Positions 1-10,010 of a stretch of 64,000 nucleotides of DNA are shown one piece after another. The DNA lies in contig CM059189.1 in NCBI GenBank assembly GCA_030323885.1, positions 52,487,661-52,551,660 on the forward strand, written 5' to 3'. A model generated the notes under the pieces. It searched no databases. It saw only the letters and a program-made list of their open reading frames with translations, and was not told the origin of the DNA. The first letter of the stretch is position 1. Each line of letters opens with the position of its first letter. This DNA is from Branchipolynoe longqiensis. Lineage: Eukaryota > Annelida > Polychaeta > Phyllodocida > Polynoidae. A program made the translations under genes and the position numbers.

Positions 1-256
1 GGTAGCATGAAATGAGGGGTTGGTGTTGGCGCACACTCCACCTCGACTTGCTGCCAGGGTCAAGTCGGACACCTCTCGCCCATGTACCGGAAGTGAGGTT
101 GCCAACGCACACAGACGCCAGCTAGCTGCTATACAGGCCTCCTACCTCTCCTAGTAGAGAGCTCCTCCTATCCTTACCTCTCCAAATATAATACAACGCC
201 ACACACAAACAAAAAAACACCGCTTTACGAACAGACCTGTCCAAAATACTTGCTTA
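1..256. other. no recognisable feature
   Basis: This is mixed-composition sequence with no long reading frame and no match to the repeat families seen elsewhere in the window. Confidence 0.5.
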
Positions 257-583
257 AAGTTGCATAGTCCAATGGTTTTGAGTTTTGGTCATTTTCTGGG
301 ATAAACATATTACGTTGATCATTATAATCTACCTTACTTAAGGTTGAAATAACTTTGATTTCAAATGGCAGACTTTTCAGGTATTCGAAATGCAAATATG
401 CAAAATTAGCTTTTGCAGGCATGCTAAAACTCTGACACCATAGGCTTCTGTAGTAACAGGTTCTCTTAAATTGTCGGAGTCTTCGCTTCTATGTGGAGAC
501 AAAGGTTTAATAAGTGCATCAGTATCTCAGTTAGATGGGTAGAATCAGATCTAGATAATTGGTTTGGTTTTGAAGATTTACCT
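257..583 (+). mobile_element. MITE, AAGTTGCA family, copy 1
   Basis: The copy begins AAAGTTGCATAGTCC and follows the same order of blocks as copies at 8,349-8,533, 32,168-32,515, 34,970-35,222, 36,222-36,559 and 63,210-63,453. Its right TIR is lost at the junction with the 18-bp minisatellite that starts at 584. There is no coding capacity. The complete copy at 36,222 shows the TIRs and a TA target. The superfamily is not determined. Confidence 0.75.
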
Positions 584-1907
584 CTATCCACCTGCAGCCC
601 TCTATCCACCTGCAGCCCTCTATCCACCTGTAGTCCGCTATCCACCTGTAGTCCGCTATCCACCTGTAGTCCGCTATCCACCTGCAGCCCTCTATCCACC
701 TGCAGCCCTCTATCCACCTGTAGTCTGCTATCCACCTGCAGCCCTCATCCACCTGCAGCCCTCTATCCACCTGCAGGCCGCTATCCACCTGCATCCCTCT
801 ATCCACCTGCAGCCCTCTATCCACCTGCATCCCTCTATCAACCTGCAACCCTCTATCCACCTGTAGTCCGCTATCCACCTGTAGTCCGATATCCACCTGC
901 AGCCCTCTATCCACCTGTAGTCCGCTATCCACCTGTAGTCCGCTATCCACCTGCAGCCCTCTATCCACCTGTAGTCCGCTATCCACCTGCAGCCCTCTAT
1001 CCACCTGCAGCCCTCTATCCACCTGCAGCCCTCTATCCACCTGCAGCCCTCTATCCACCTGCAGCCCTCTATCCACCTGCAGCCCTCTATCCACCTGCAG
1101 CCCTCTATCCACCTGCAGCCCTCTATCCACCTGCAGCCCTCTATGCACCTGCACCCCTCTATCCACCTGAATCCCTCTATCCACCTGAAGCCCTCTATCC
1201 ACCTGCAGCCCTCTATCAACCTGCAACCCTCTATCCACCTGTAGTCCGCTATCCACCTGTAGTCCGCTATCCACCTGCAGCCCTCTATCCACCTGTAGTC
1301 CGCTATCCACCTGTAGTCCGCTATCAACCTGCAACCCTCTATCCACCTGTAGTCTGCTATCCACCTGCAGCCCTCTATCCACCCGAATCCCTTTATCCAC
1401 CTGCAGCCCTCTATCCACCTGCAGCCCTCTTTCCACCTGCAGCCCTCTATCCACCTGCAGCCCTCATCCACCTGCAGCCCTCTATCCACCTGAAGCCCTC
1501 TATCCACCTGCAGCCCTCTATCCACCTGCAACCCTCTATGCACCCACATTCCTCTATGCACCCACATTCCTATATGCACCCATAGTCCTCTATCCACCTC
1601 CAGCCCTCTATCCACCCACAGCCCTCTATCCACCTGCAACCCTCTATCCACCCGCAGCCCTCTATCTACCTGCATCCCTCTATCCACCTGCAACCCTCTA
1701 TCCCCCTGCAGCCTTCTATCCACCTGCAGCCCTCTATCCATCTGTAGTCTGCTATCCACATGCATCCCTCTATTCACCTGCAGCCCACTATCCACCTGCA
1801 TCCCTCTATCAACCTGCAGCCCTCTATCAACCTGCAGCCCTCTATCCACCTGGAACCCTCTATCCACCTGCAGCCCTCTATCCACCTGCAGGCCTCTCTC
1901 TATCCAC
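584..1907 (+). repeat. 18-bp minisatellite, CTGCAGCCCTCTATCCAC
   Basis: About 70 head-to-tail units of 18 bp are seen. A common variant is CTGTAGTCCGCTATCCAC, and there are rarer A/T substitutions toward the right end. Because 18 is divisible by three, reading frames stay open on both strands for over 1 kb and encode hexapeptide repeats (PPAALY on the plus strand, GLQVDR on the minus strand). I regard these as artefacts: there is no start context, no non-repetitive flank and no codon bias. Confidence 0.95.
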
Positions 1908-2167
1908 ATATGAATACACTAAGTCCACCTTTCTGCCTCCCAGCGGTCGCCTCTCGTTCTTTTACTGTCTTTCTCGCTCTATCTGTCTTCTGGCTGTACT
2001 AGGCAGTTCCTTTTCTCGGGGGCTGTACCCCTTTATCTCGGTGCTTTTCTCATGCCTGCAGCATGGTCTCCCTATCTCTGTCTACTTCTTGTTCCTTTTC
2101 TCGTCCTCACTGCATGGTCTCCCTATCTCTACCTACTTCTTGTTCCTTTTTCATTCTCACTGCAAGG
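1908..2167. repeat. low-complexity flank with a ~55-bp direct repeat
   Basis: This is pyrimidine-rich sequence. A segment around GCATGGTCTCCCTATCTC followed by ACTTCTTGTTCC occurs twice in tandem, near 2,060 and 2,115. No gene is visible. Confidence 0.6.
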
Positions 2168-2273
2168 TTTCCGATATTAAAAAAACTCCCTAACCCCACC
2201 ACCTCCCTAAATGGATTATTTAAAGTTGGTCCAGTGATCAATCGATTTAGAGAGGTTTTACTGTACACGTGTA
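2168..2273 (+). mobile_element. pogo/Tigger-like MITE, right end only
   Basis: The sequence ends GATTTAGAGAGGTTTTACTG followed by TA. This matches the right half of the complete copy at 61,203-61,398, including its block CCCTAAATGGA. The left TIR is missing. Confidence 0.75.
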
Positions 2274-2543
2274 GTATATATGCACACTGAACGGTCTGCC
2301 TGACAGCAATGACGTCACCACAACGGCGTCAGTTGTACCGGAAGCTTGCCGACATACAACCGGAACAGGAAAACCAGTCACAGCCATTAACCCCGCGCGA
2401 CGTGGGGAGGGTTTGAAATGTGCTAGTCATTGTTTTTGCTGAAACTTGAAAGTCACACTTTGAGAAAAATGAGATGATTTGATTGAGTGATTCCGTTATT
2501 AAAGTAGTATACAGAACAGAGCTGGCTTTTGAGCAGACAGATC
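2274..2543. other. no recognisable feature
   Basis: Unique-looking sequence without an open frame longer than expected by chance and without a family match in this window. Confidence 0.4.
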
Positions 2544-2870
2544 TGTTGTCAAGGACGCTGCTTACCACATAAAATACCGTTGTCAAGGACGCTGCTCCAC
2601 ACAGAAAGACCCGTTGTCAAGGACGCTGCTTCACACAGAAAGACCCGTTGTCAAGGAGGCTGCTACTCACAAAAAGACCCGCTGTCAAGGACGCTGCTTC
2701 ACACAGAAAGACCCGTTGTCAAGGACGCTGCACCACACAGAAAGACGCATTGTCAAGGACACTGCACCACACAGAAAGACCCATTGTCAAGGATGCTGCA
2801 CCACACAGAAAGACCCGTTGTCAAGGATGCTGCTACACACAAAAAGACCTGTTGTCAAGGACGCTGCCAC
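2544..2870 (+). repeat. 34-bp minisatellite, GTTGTCAAGGACGCTGC units
   Basis: About nine to ten units carry GTTGTCAAGGACGCTGC, then a CTTCACACAGAAAGACCC-type half. The first and last units are degenerate. Translations in several frames are periodic and are not taken as genes. Confidence 0.93.
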
Positions 2871-3433
2871 CAGGCAGGAATGCTACCAAAGACGTGGTAG
2901 CCATTCAATAAGAAGCTCCCTGCTCTCTCTGATTGCGTGGGGTGGTGACCAACATTCGCGAACCAACATTCGCAATTTCACGCATGGCAGTGTTCAAGTG
3001 TATGTGCCTTTCTTCAGAACCCACAAGATGCCTCCAGTTTACATCACCGTCCCCGAATGGAGATCCCCCCCACCCTTACCCCACCCCTCACCCTTCATCC
3101 CCACCCTCAGTCACCCCACCTCAAATCCAACCCTTCAACCCCACTCAGCCCGTCGCCCTCCCTTACCTCCGATCCCACCTCAAATCCCCTCCTCACCCCC
3201 CCCCCCCCCCTGGAGAATTTGACCTCATCGTCATGCGCCGTGTTGGACATGATTTGGGTGGCCAAGTTCCTGGAGGCCTCCTAGGTGTGTGTACGTGGTG
3301 TGGGGTGGGGGAGAAGGTAGAGGGTGACGGCCCGCAGTGGGCGGTCCTGTACGCTCCAACACCGTGACCTATTTCCTGGCTGGAGTCGGCCAGTGATGAC
3401 CCCATTGCCTCGACTCCGGCCATGGGTCCCTGC
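2871..3433. repeat. C-rich low-complexity stretch
   Basis: The stretch 3,060-3,215 is almost pure C/T/A (CCCCACC-type) and ends in a run of C. The remainder up to the SINE has no recognisable gene. Confidence 0.6.
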
Positions 3434-3708
3434 CACCGGACGCGGTAGCCGAATGGGTAGAGCGCACACTTCCCGTGCGGATGGTCCGGAGTCCGAATCG
3501 CAGCCGAGTCTAAGCAAATGACTTCCAAAATTGATACTTGCTGCCACCTAGCCTGACACTCGGCATTAATAGGATAGGACAAGGACTGGTTAGCTCAGTG
3601 TCAGGGTAATTAATGTGACTGTTTGAGATATTGGGTCATGGTTCTGGTGGCACTATAAAGTCGCCATGAGTCCGCACTGTCACAAGTCGGTACTCATCCT
3701 AATATGCC
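3434..3708 (+). mobile_element. SINE-1, type I head, nearly complete
   Basis: A tRNA-like head (GGTAGCCGAATGGGTAGAGC as A box; a degenerate B box near 3,490) is followed by the shared SINE-1 body (GATACTTG, CTCGGCATTAATAGGATAGG, GACTGGTTAGCTCAGTGTCA) and the start of the tail. This is the most frequent dispersed repeat in the window. It is non-coding and presumably moved by a LINE that is not identified here. Confidence 0.85.
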
Positions 3709-3722
3709 CATAGATACTTGGA

Positions 3723-3966
3723 TAGTTGGTTGCTGGAGTTTTGCATCCCGGCAACATCTAAGACTAAGCCAGGTCATATTAGAACGGCTACTGACTTGTG
3801 ACACTGACAGTGGGCACTCATCGCGACATTTCAGTGTTACCTTTCCTGGGAAATCAGGCCGCCAGCACCATGACCCGGTATCCCACTCAGTCACATTATC
3901 CTGCACTCTATCGATTCGGCCAGATGACCTTAGATGTTGCTAGGATGTAAAACAACAAACAAACAA
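3723..3966 (-). mobile_element. SINE-1 inverted composite
   Basis: A minus-strand SINE-1 3' half (tail at the left, near GGTTGCTGGAGTTTTGCATC) runs to about 3,908. It then switches to a plus-strand SINE-1 tail (GATGACCTTAGATGTTGC) ending in an AACAAACAAACAAAC run. Both outer ends are therefore SINE tails in opposite orientation, as in the composite at 5,786-6,590. Confidence 0.75.
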
Positions 3967-4106
3967 ACCTGGTTCCACTGAAGGGTTGACTAGTTCAGTA
4001 GTAGTTGACTTAACCTACCTTGGTGGCCATAATGAACCTGTTCTCGTCGCCGTGGAGACGTCGTAGTGTGGACCCGCTGGTTACTGGAGGAGTGGCGGCA
4101 GTAGAA

Positions 4107-4158
4107 GGCTGGAGGAGGCTGGAGGAGGCTGGAGGAGGCTGGAGGAGGCTGGAGGAGG
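4107..4158 (+). repeat. 10-bp tandem GGAGGAGGCT
   Basis: About five perfect units in a purine-rich stretch. Confidence 0.9.
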
Positions 4159-5240
4159 TGGCGGCGTCAAACTCACAAGACTCAGCCGGCTTCACACCCA
4201 GCAGCTCTCTTATCTCCACCACAGCGCAACAACAAAACCACAGCGACCTCTGCTGGAGTGGTGTGTGAGCTCCTCGGCGTTCTCGACCACGTGATTGGTG
4301 GTGACTGGGTGGGGGAGGGGGGAGTGGACGAGGTAGGGGGGGGGGGAGTGGGTGGTATTGGGGGTATGGGTTGGGGGGTGTCAAGTGATGTGGTGTACTG
4401 CTCGTAACTGAGACAGAAAGGTGAGGCAGCTTCAATAGACTACATCACCGTTCCAGCCTCGCTGTGCATTGTGGGATGTGTCAGAGCAAAACAAACCTGC
4501 GAGAAGCACATGGCACATGCTAATACACTGGGTCCAGCTATGAAATGTGCTAGTTTCAGCTCATCTCAGATCTTGTTTGAAACATAGAACACTAACTAAA
4601 AAAATATATATAATAAATTAAGATGTTAATCTTTTATTCAGCATTGCATTTACATCAATATAATCAGCACATCTTATGCCATGTGCATTTAGATTTAGAC
4701 AACTCTGGGCACTCAGACTAGTGTTAGAGCCATAGCCAAAGTCAGTTTTACTTATTTCATTCATGTTTTTATTTATATCCTATGGTTAATGCTATATGTA
4801 GAAATAGAAAATGTGTAGGGTTAATCAGATATTGGTGATATATTTCTTTGAAACAAGTTTTTGTTGACACATTTGACATTTTAATATTTAGAACAAGAAT
4901 TACTAATCGACGGTGATGTAAACATCAGCCTGTAAAGTGACTGAAATTGTATGTTTCTTAGCTCAAAATGCTTAATTATGGAGAGTTGTGTCTTAAACAT
5001 ATTCATTATATTATTATATTGCATCCTTTCGTCCATGTTTGTGCCAAATTGTTATGTATTTCTATTAATCTTGAATAAAATGGAAGTTTTTCCCTATGCG
5101 TATCGGCAAACTCAATGGCCGTACGCCTTTGCTTTGCTCCCAACGCCGTTTTCAGCCCATGCACACTCGGAACCGTGATCTTGTCTATAGGGGGTGAGGA
5201 GGAGGGTGACTTTGACAGCGCTGAGGCTGCACTGTCCCCG
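4159..5240. other. no gene; AT-rich unique sequence
   Basis: G-rich simple sequence occupies about 4,305-4,380. From 4,560 the DNA is AT-rich without long reading frames. A fragment at about 5,050-5,130 (TATTTCTATTAATCTTGAAT, then CGGCAAACTCAATGG) matches the interior of the 207-bp tandem at 37,185-37,770. Confidence 0.5.
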
Positions 5241-5604
5241 TGTGGCGGTTTAAAATCTCAGTGTGTTTAGATTCTATGCTTGGGGTTCTGCGCATGTGTC
5301 AAAATCGAACGGAATTTCAGCGTATTCAAATAATCAACTCGGGTGACCCTAGTAACTTTTTGACGCACAAATGTCACGTCATCGCTCCTAGCTAACCCCA
5401 TCCAAGAGGTGGGTTAAACTTTTTGCACAAGGGACATGATTTTGTCAACTCCACTCGCAGTGTTCTATTTGAATTTCTAGCAACTCGGGTGACCCGAGTC
5501 GCCCAGGTCGTGTTAATCGGATACGCGCATGCGCATAACCCATTGATGCATGCGCAGAACTCCGAGCGTAGACTCTAAACACACTGAGATTTTAAACCGC
5601 CACA
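5241..5604. mobile_element. Ginger-like TIR element, 364 bp
   Basis: Long TIRs of about 57 bp begin TGTGGCGGTTTAAAATCTCA and end with the reverse complement, with about five mismatches. Flanks are CCCG (left) and CCGG (right), an imperfect 4-bp duplication. The interior has GCGCATGCG and ACTCGGGTGACCC blocks shared with the element at 56,592. There is no ORF. The TGT...ACA ends and the 4-bp GC-rich target are compatible with Ginger-type transposons; that assignment is inference. Confidence 0.75.
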
Positions 5605-5620
5605 CCGGCCCTGACCCCGG

Positions 5621-5783
5621 TGTGGCGGTTTCAGCTGTGCACCAGTTTCAGCCGTGCGCATACTCAAACTCAAGGCATTGTCAATGGTCGAGCAATCTTC
5701 ATATAGAAAATACAGAAAAAGTGAAATATCTCTAAAACCACACCACCTATTAACAAATCGCTTGGTACGCATATAGCAAACAT
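5621..5783 (+). mobile_element. Ginger-like element, left part
   Basis: It starts TGTGGCGGTTTCAGC directly after CCGG at 5,617-5,620. The interior (ATGGTCGAGCAATCTTCATA, AAGTGAAATATCTCTAAAAC) matches the interior of the complete copy at 22,676-23,160. The right TIR is absent, cut at the SINE-1 that follows. Confidence 0.65.
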
Positions 5784-5785
5784 CG

Positions 5786-6590
5786 TTGGTTGGTTGTTGG
5801 AGTTTTACATCCTAGCAACATCTAACTTCTCACAGTGCGCACTGATGGCGATATTATAGTGCCGTCCCTAATGGTGCTGTCACACTATGACGCTTCTCTC
5901 CGGCGTGCCGCCAGCGCACAAAATAACTTCTACGCGTCGAAAAACGTCCAACTTTTCGGCGGTTTGGGGAAAAAGATCGGCATCAGGGCAGCGTATTAGT
6001 AGCGCGCGGCCAACGGGTGTCGACGCGTTGGGGGAAAAAAAAAAAAAGTTTGGCGCGACGTGCTCATATTACCTTAGATGTTGTTAGGACATAAACCAAG
6101 AAAGCAACGATTTGGCACAACGTGTGGAGACGACCCGCCCGCGTGCGCGCCGTCTGCCTAGCGTTCCCATAACGTTATTCCGGCGCGTCCAGCGGAGCTC
6201 GGCGACCGCCTAACGTCCTTCTAACGTCCTTACCCTTAAACTCGCGCGCGCTGACGGTCGTTGCTTTTTTTGACATGCTTAAAACCTTGGGCGACCGGCA
6301 ACGCGCGCCGACGTTGTCCACCGACCATCAACGTCAAGGATAGTGTACCGACGTGTACCGACGCGCTCATAACGCGCCACCAGCGCGTCCAGACGTTTCA
6401 CTTATTATCGCCAAAAATCACTACACGTTGCCGTGTCGCCGGCGAGAAGCGTCGTAGTGTGACTGCACCATTACAGGGAAATCAGGCTTCCCGCAGCACC
6501 ATAACCCACTATCCCACTCACTCACATTATTCTGACACCCGCCCTGATATTACCATATATGTTGCCAAGATGTAACACTCCAACAACCAG
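5786..6590 (-). mobile_element. SINE-1 inverted composite split by a TIR element
   Basis: The minus-strand SINE-1 body is present at 5,786-5,870 and resumes at 6,472 (CAGGGAAATCAGG). At about 6,537 it switches to a plus-strand SINE-1 tail (ATGTTGCCAAGATG...CAACAACCAG). The interruption at 5,871-6,471 is the variable-body TIR element. Removing it with one TA restores the usual SINE-1 order of blocks. Confidence 0.85.
5871..6471 (+). mobile_element. variable-body TIR element A, 601 bp
   Basis: The TIRs match at 26 of 28 positions: the left end reads ATGGTGCTGTCACACTATGA and the right end, reversed, ATGGTGCAGTCACACTACGA. TA flanks both sides. The body is rich in GCGCG and AACGTCC motifs. A core, TTTGACATGCTTAAAACC, lies 196 bp from the right end. 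A SINE-1 tail fragment is embedded at about 6,067-6,102. No ORF is seen, so it is non-autonomous. Confidence 0.85.
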
Positions 6591-6624
6591 ACAATCTACC
6601 CGACATCAGGCTTCTGATACCCCG

Positions 6625-6676
6625 TCCTGATATGACCTTTGATGTTACTAGGGCGTAAAACAACAAACAAACAAGA
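6625..6676 (+). mobile_element. SINE-1 tail, 5'-truncated
   Basis: CCCGTCCTGATATGACC followed by GTTACTAGGGCGTAAAAC and an AACAAACAAAC run. Several other truncated tails in the window start at the same CCCRTCCTGATATGACC position. Confidence 0.8.
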
Positions 6677-7273
6677 TTTCTGATACCCGATGCATCAGAT
6701 CCATTCCGGCGTGGGGGCAGCGCCCCCTGCGGACTGAGGTGTCATAACAAGCTGGACCTTTCCACAAGAGGAACAAATCACAAATCACAACTACGACAAC
6801 GATGCGATGCATTGGTGGTTTAAAGTCACAGCTCAAACCGCAAAGCCCGTCGGGACATGTTTGGGCGCCGCGTGGAGCGGCTCGAGTCGCCGAGGATACT
6901 CGCGCCACCTATCGTTTCGGCTCAGAACTAACATCCCGTACGGCCGGGGCGAAACCGTCATCCCGCCCCCCCCCCCCCCCCCCCCCCCCCCCCCCACGGC
7001 CCCACACCCCGCCCCCACACCCAGCCCCCACAACCCGCCCCCACACCCCGCAACACAACCCACCGTTATACCCCAGTCACACACTACTGCTTGAGACCAC
7101 AAAAAAAGGGGTGGTCGCAAAGAAGTCACAAAATGGTCGCAAAGTCGTCGCAAGGTGGTCCTCGGTAGTTGCCAACCATGCAACCAAATTGGGCGCAATA
7201 AAAGTTGCAGCAACTGCAATAAAAAACTGTGTCGTGACCAAATTGGTCACCGAGAGTTCGGCGACCATTGCTG
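6677..7273. repeat. no gene; C-run and low-complexity sequence
   Basis: A run of about 31 C at 6,965-6,995 is followed by CCCCACACCC-type sequence to about 7,080. From 7,095 to 7,270 a GGTCGCAAAGTCGTCGCAA-like motif repeats loosely. It may be a decayed relative of the variable-body elements, but no TIRs are visible. Confidence 0.5.
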
Positions 7274-7384
7274 GGAAGCGACAAGTATCAATTTTATAAG
7301 TCATTGGTTGGACTCGATCGGGAATCGAACTCCTGACCTTCCGCACGTGAGGCTAGCGCTCTACCGATTCAGTCACCGCGCCCG
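7274..7384 (-). mobile_element. SINE-1 type I head, 5' part only
   Basis: On the minus strand a tRNA-like head (GCGGTGACTGAATCGGTAGA, B-box-like GAGTTCGATTCCC) leads into AATGACTTATAAAATTGATA. The body beyond about 7,274 is missing. Confidence 0.8.
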
Positions 7385-7439
7385 GTAACTCGCTTTAATA
7401 CTGTAGCGCACAAGCCCACTATTCCGATGTGGGGGTTGT

Positions 7440-7471
7440 GGAGGGGGGGGGGGGTGAGGGGGGGGGCTGCA
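7440..7471 (+). repeat. G-rich run
   Basis: Two runs of G separated by TGA; typical of the short G/C tracts in this window. Confidence 0.8.
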
Positions 7472-7495
7472 AAAGCTGCACATCGCTTTGTATTG

Positions 7496-8533
7496 TGTGA
7501 TGTTGCAGAGTCCGATGAAGCATCAAATTTTCAAAACCCAAACAATTATCTAAAATTGATTCCACATATCTAGCTTAGATACTGATGCACTTATTAAAGC
7601 CGCAGTCACACCTACCCGGACTAGCCCCGGATTTTAAGCCGCATCACCCATGGTCCAATCCCCCGGACTGATCCGGACAGACCCAGACCATTTTGCTATT
7701 CTTGCTGTATTTTGCCTCGCAGTCACATATCTACGGACAAGCCAAGGTCTACCCACGGTCCACAGCACGGATCAACCCAGATTGAGCAGGACGACCCCCG
7801 GTCAACCCCTGGACAATCCACGGACTACCCAGTGTAGCCACGGATTAATCTCGGACTGCCCCGGAGTAGACACGTACAACCCAGATGAGCAACGGCCAAC
7901 CCCGGACAATCCCGGATCAGCCCTGGCCCAGCCCCGGACCAGCCCCGGATGAGCCCCGGACAACCCCCGGACGATCCCCGGACTACCCAGGTAGCCCGGA
8001 CTATAAAAGATGCCGTTTTCGCTGGAAAATGTCCCGGACTGCCCCGGACGAGACACGGACGACCCCCAGACAACACACAAACTACCCAGATGAGTCACAC
8101 ACGGATGATGCCGGATTGACCCCGAATTGCAATACTTCCCGGATGGCCCCAGATGTTTTAAACATGTTCAAACTGCCAGGGCTGACCCGGGAAGATCCCG
8201 GACCACCAAGGACTAGCCATGGATCATCACGGATCACCAAGGATCAGCCATGGATCAGCCATGGATGAACCTGGATCACCCCGGACCATGCCGGATTCAT
8301 GGTCCGGGGTGGTCCGGGCCCTGATCTGGGTAGGGGTGACTGGGGCATTGTTGCCAAATAGAACTTAGAAGGGAGTACCGAGGCAATTTAATAAAACCTG
8401 TCGCTGCTGAAGCCTGTGGTTTCAGAGTTTTGTCGTGCTTGCCGCAACTAATTTGACATGTTTGCACTTTTAATATCTCAAAACTTAGCCATTTAAAATA
8501 AAAGTTACCTCAAACTAACATAATGTAGATAAT
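7496..8533 (-). mobile_element. MITE, AAGTTGCA family, copy 2, interrupted
   Basis: The block order matches the minus-strand copy at 32,168-32,515. It is split after CTGATGCACTTATTA by a 752-bp variable-body TIR element (7,597-8,348) and resumes with the CTGTCGCTGCTGAAGCCTGTG block. The uninterrupted copy at 32,261 shows the approximate empty site. Confidence 0.8.
7597..8348 (+). mobile_element. variable-body TIR element D, 752 bp
   Basis: The left end is AAGCCGCAGTCACACCTACC. The right end, reversed, is ATGCCCCAGTCACCCCTACC. The left flank is TA and the right flank TG. The body is made of CCCCGGAC, CCCGGACTACCC and GGATCA motifs. A core AAACATGTTCAAACTGCC lies 184 bp from the right end, as in element A. 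It is non-coding; long frames in the body are periodic artefacts. Confidence 0.8.
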
Positions 8534-9600
8534 AACAATCAATACATGATATTCACACGCATGCGCTGTGGCAAGGTCCCACAACCGTAGTTTTCATCGT
8601 CGCTGTCAGATTGTAAAAATATACGGATTTTCGGTTAAGAATTATATATTGGCAGAGAGCATTATTATTCTTGGATGTCGGAGTGGGACTTATGTTATGT
8701 AAACTAAAAGTAACTAAAACTAATAGAATTCCACTCCCATGGTACATGATGCTGAGTGAGGTAAACTATATGTTATACATTATGAGTGGAGTTGATGGAA
8801 ATGTATAGGATGCTGAATGATGTAAACTATCTGTTATATATGATGTTTGGAGTTAATGAAAAGAGCTCCTTTGCAAGAAACAGTACATGATGATTGAAAT
8901 GTTCTCTATGTGTTCATAAAGAATACAAAAGAGGAAAAGAATGATTTTACTATATACAATATCTGTAACTGTTGCAAGATCCTGTCCACCCAAGACCACC
9001 CGACTGACCCACCTGCCTGATTTGCATATGTATGGAGTACACCACCTGCAGCTGGTTTGAGTGACAGCCCCTAATGGGGTGGTCACCCACCCAGTCTGTG
9101 GGGGAGTGTCTCATTGGCTGGCTGGGGAATGTCCGGTCACCTGACTCCCTTGTCCTATCCTGACCACACACTAGTCTCAACTAATTAATTATTCAAGATT
9201 TTGCCTCAGACACACTGAAGGAAAATCACTCTCATCCTGGCTCTTGAGTGAGACAGACCTACTCTAGAGCAGGACCCCAGACACTCTGTCTGATGCTATC
9301 CAAATTCAGATATTCAAATTGAGTGCATCCACAGCCATAGGACTCCTGTCCCATGGGTTGTTGGCACTGTTTCAATATACCGGCTAAAGTGGCAATGAGA
9401 CATAGTGTGGGCAGTATATGAGGAGTACAGGTGCTAGGTCACATGAATGGGGGATGACAGGAGTTGCTGCCAATAAAGCACAACTTATTCACTGTTCATC
9501 CTTGTGACTAGTTTTCCTTCCTCTTTCCAGACATGGTTAAATTGATTAGGCTAATTGCATCACAGGTGAAATGAAGGGGGAGAGTTTTGTAATCACATAG
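8534..9600. other. no recognised gene or repeat
   Basis: Moderately AT-rich sequence with several ATGATGCTGAGTGA-like imperfect repeats at 8,745-8,850. From 8,965 to 9,530 it is denser and contains CCAATAAAGC near 9,470, a possible polyadenylation signal. It could be a solo LTR or an untranslated exon, but I cannot delimit either. Confidence 0.4.
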
Positions 9601-10010
9601 GGTGCTCCCAGCGGCAGAGACCCGTGTTTTTATAAGGGCCGACCGCACTTATTGCGGTATGACGATTCTCAGAGAGACTGAAGAACTTGAAGAGATGTGC
9701 CGTGGGGACGGGTAGAGTGCCGGAGAGAGGAAGGTACGCCCGTGATGACGCGAGAACTCGGTGAGGCGATGGCGATGACAGACACACCAACGATGAACGG
9801 CGAACACCGCGTGGGCGAACACCGCATGGGCGAACACCGCATGGGCGACCGACAGGTAGGGCTCAGTTTTGTTTTATCACTTGTTTTGGGTGCTGGGGCC
9901 CGAGACGGGGTGAGACACTGTGTACTGCTATTTGTAATGAATTGGGAAGCTCTGAGGCGTGTGTGTCGAGGTGTGTGTGAGAGTGAACGTGTGAACGTAC
10001 GTTATTGGTA
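9601..10010 (+). other. GC-rich region with TATA-like and donor-like sites
   Basis: A TATA-like TTTTTATAAGGGCCG lies near 9,630. Downstream, GGGCGAACACCGC is repeated three times at about 9,800-9,848, and a donor-like GACAGGTAGG sits at about 9,850. The reading frame here is short and partly repetitive, so I do not call a gene. A first exon is possible but unsupported. Confidence 0.25.

Noticed and set aside
584..1907. CRISPR-like regular repeats
   Set aside because: Units are contiguous without unique spacers, and the genome is animal.
491..1909. Open frames of 300-390 codons on both strands
   Set aside because: They are translations of an 18-bp array; length is a multiple of three, products are perfect hexapeptide repeats, and there is no unique coding flank.
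8964..9530. Solo LTR or host 3' exon with AATAAA
   Set aside because: No second copy, no defined ends with a target duplication and no coding region could be shown.
9697..9860. First coding exon after the TATA-like box near 9,630
   Set aside because: The frame is short, partly a GGGCGAACACCGC repeat, and has no recognisable domain; only the bare region is listed.
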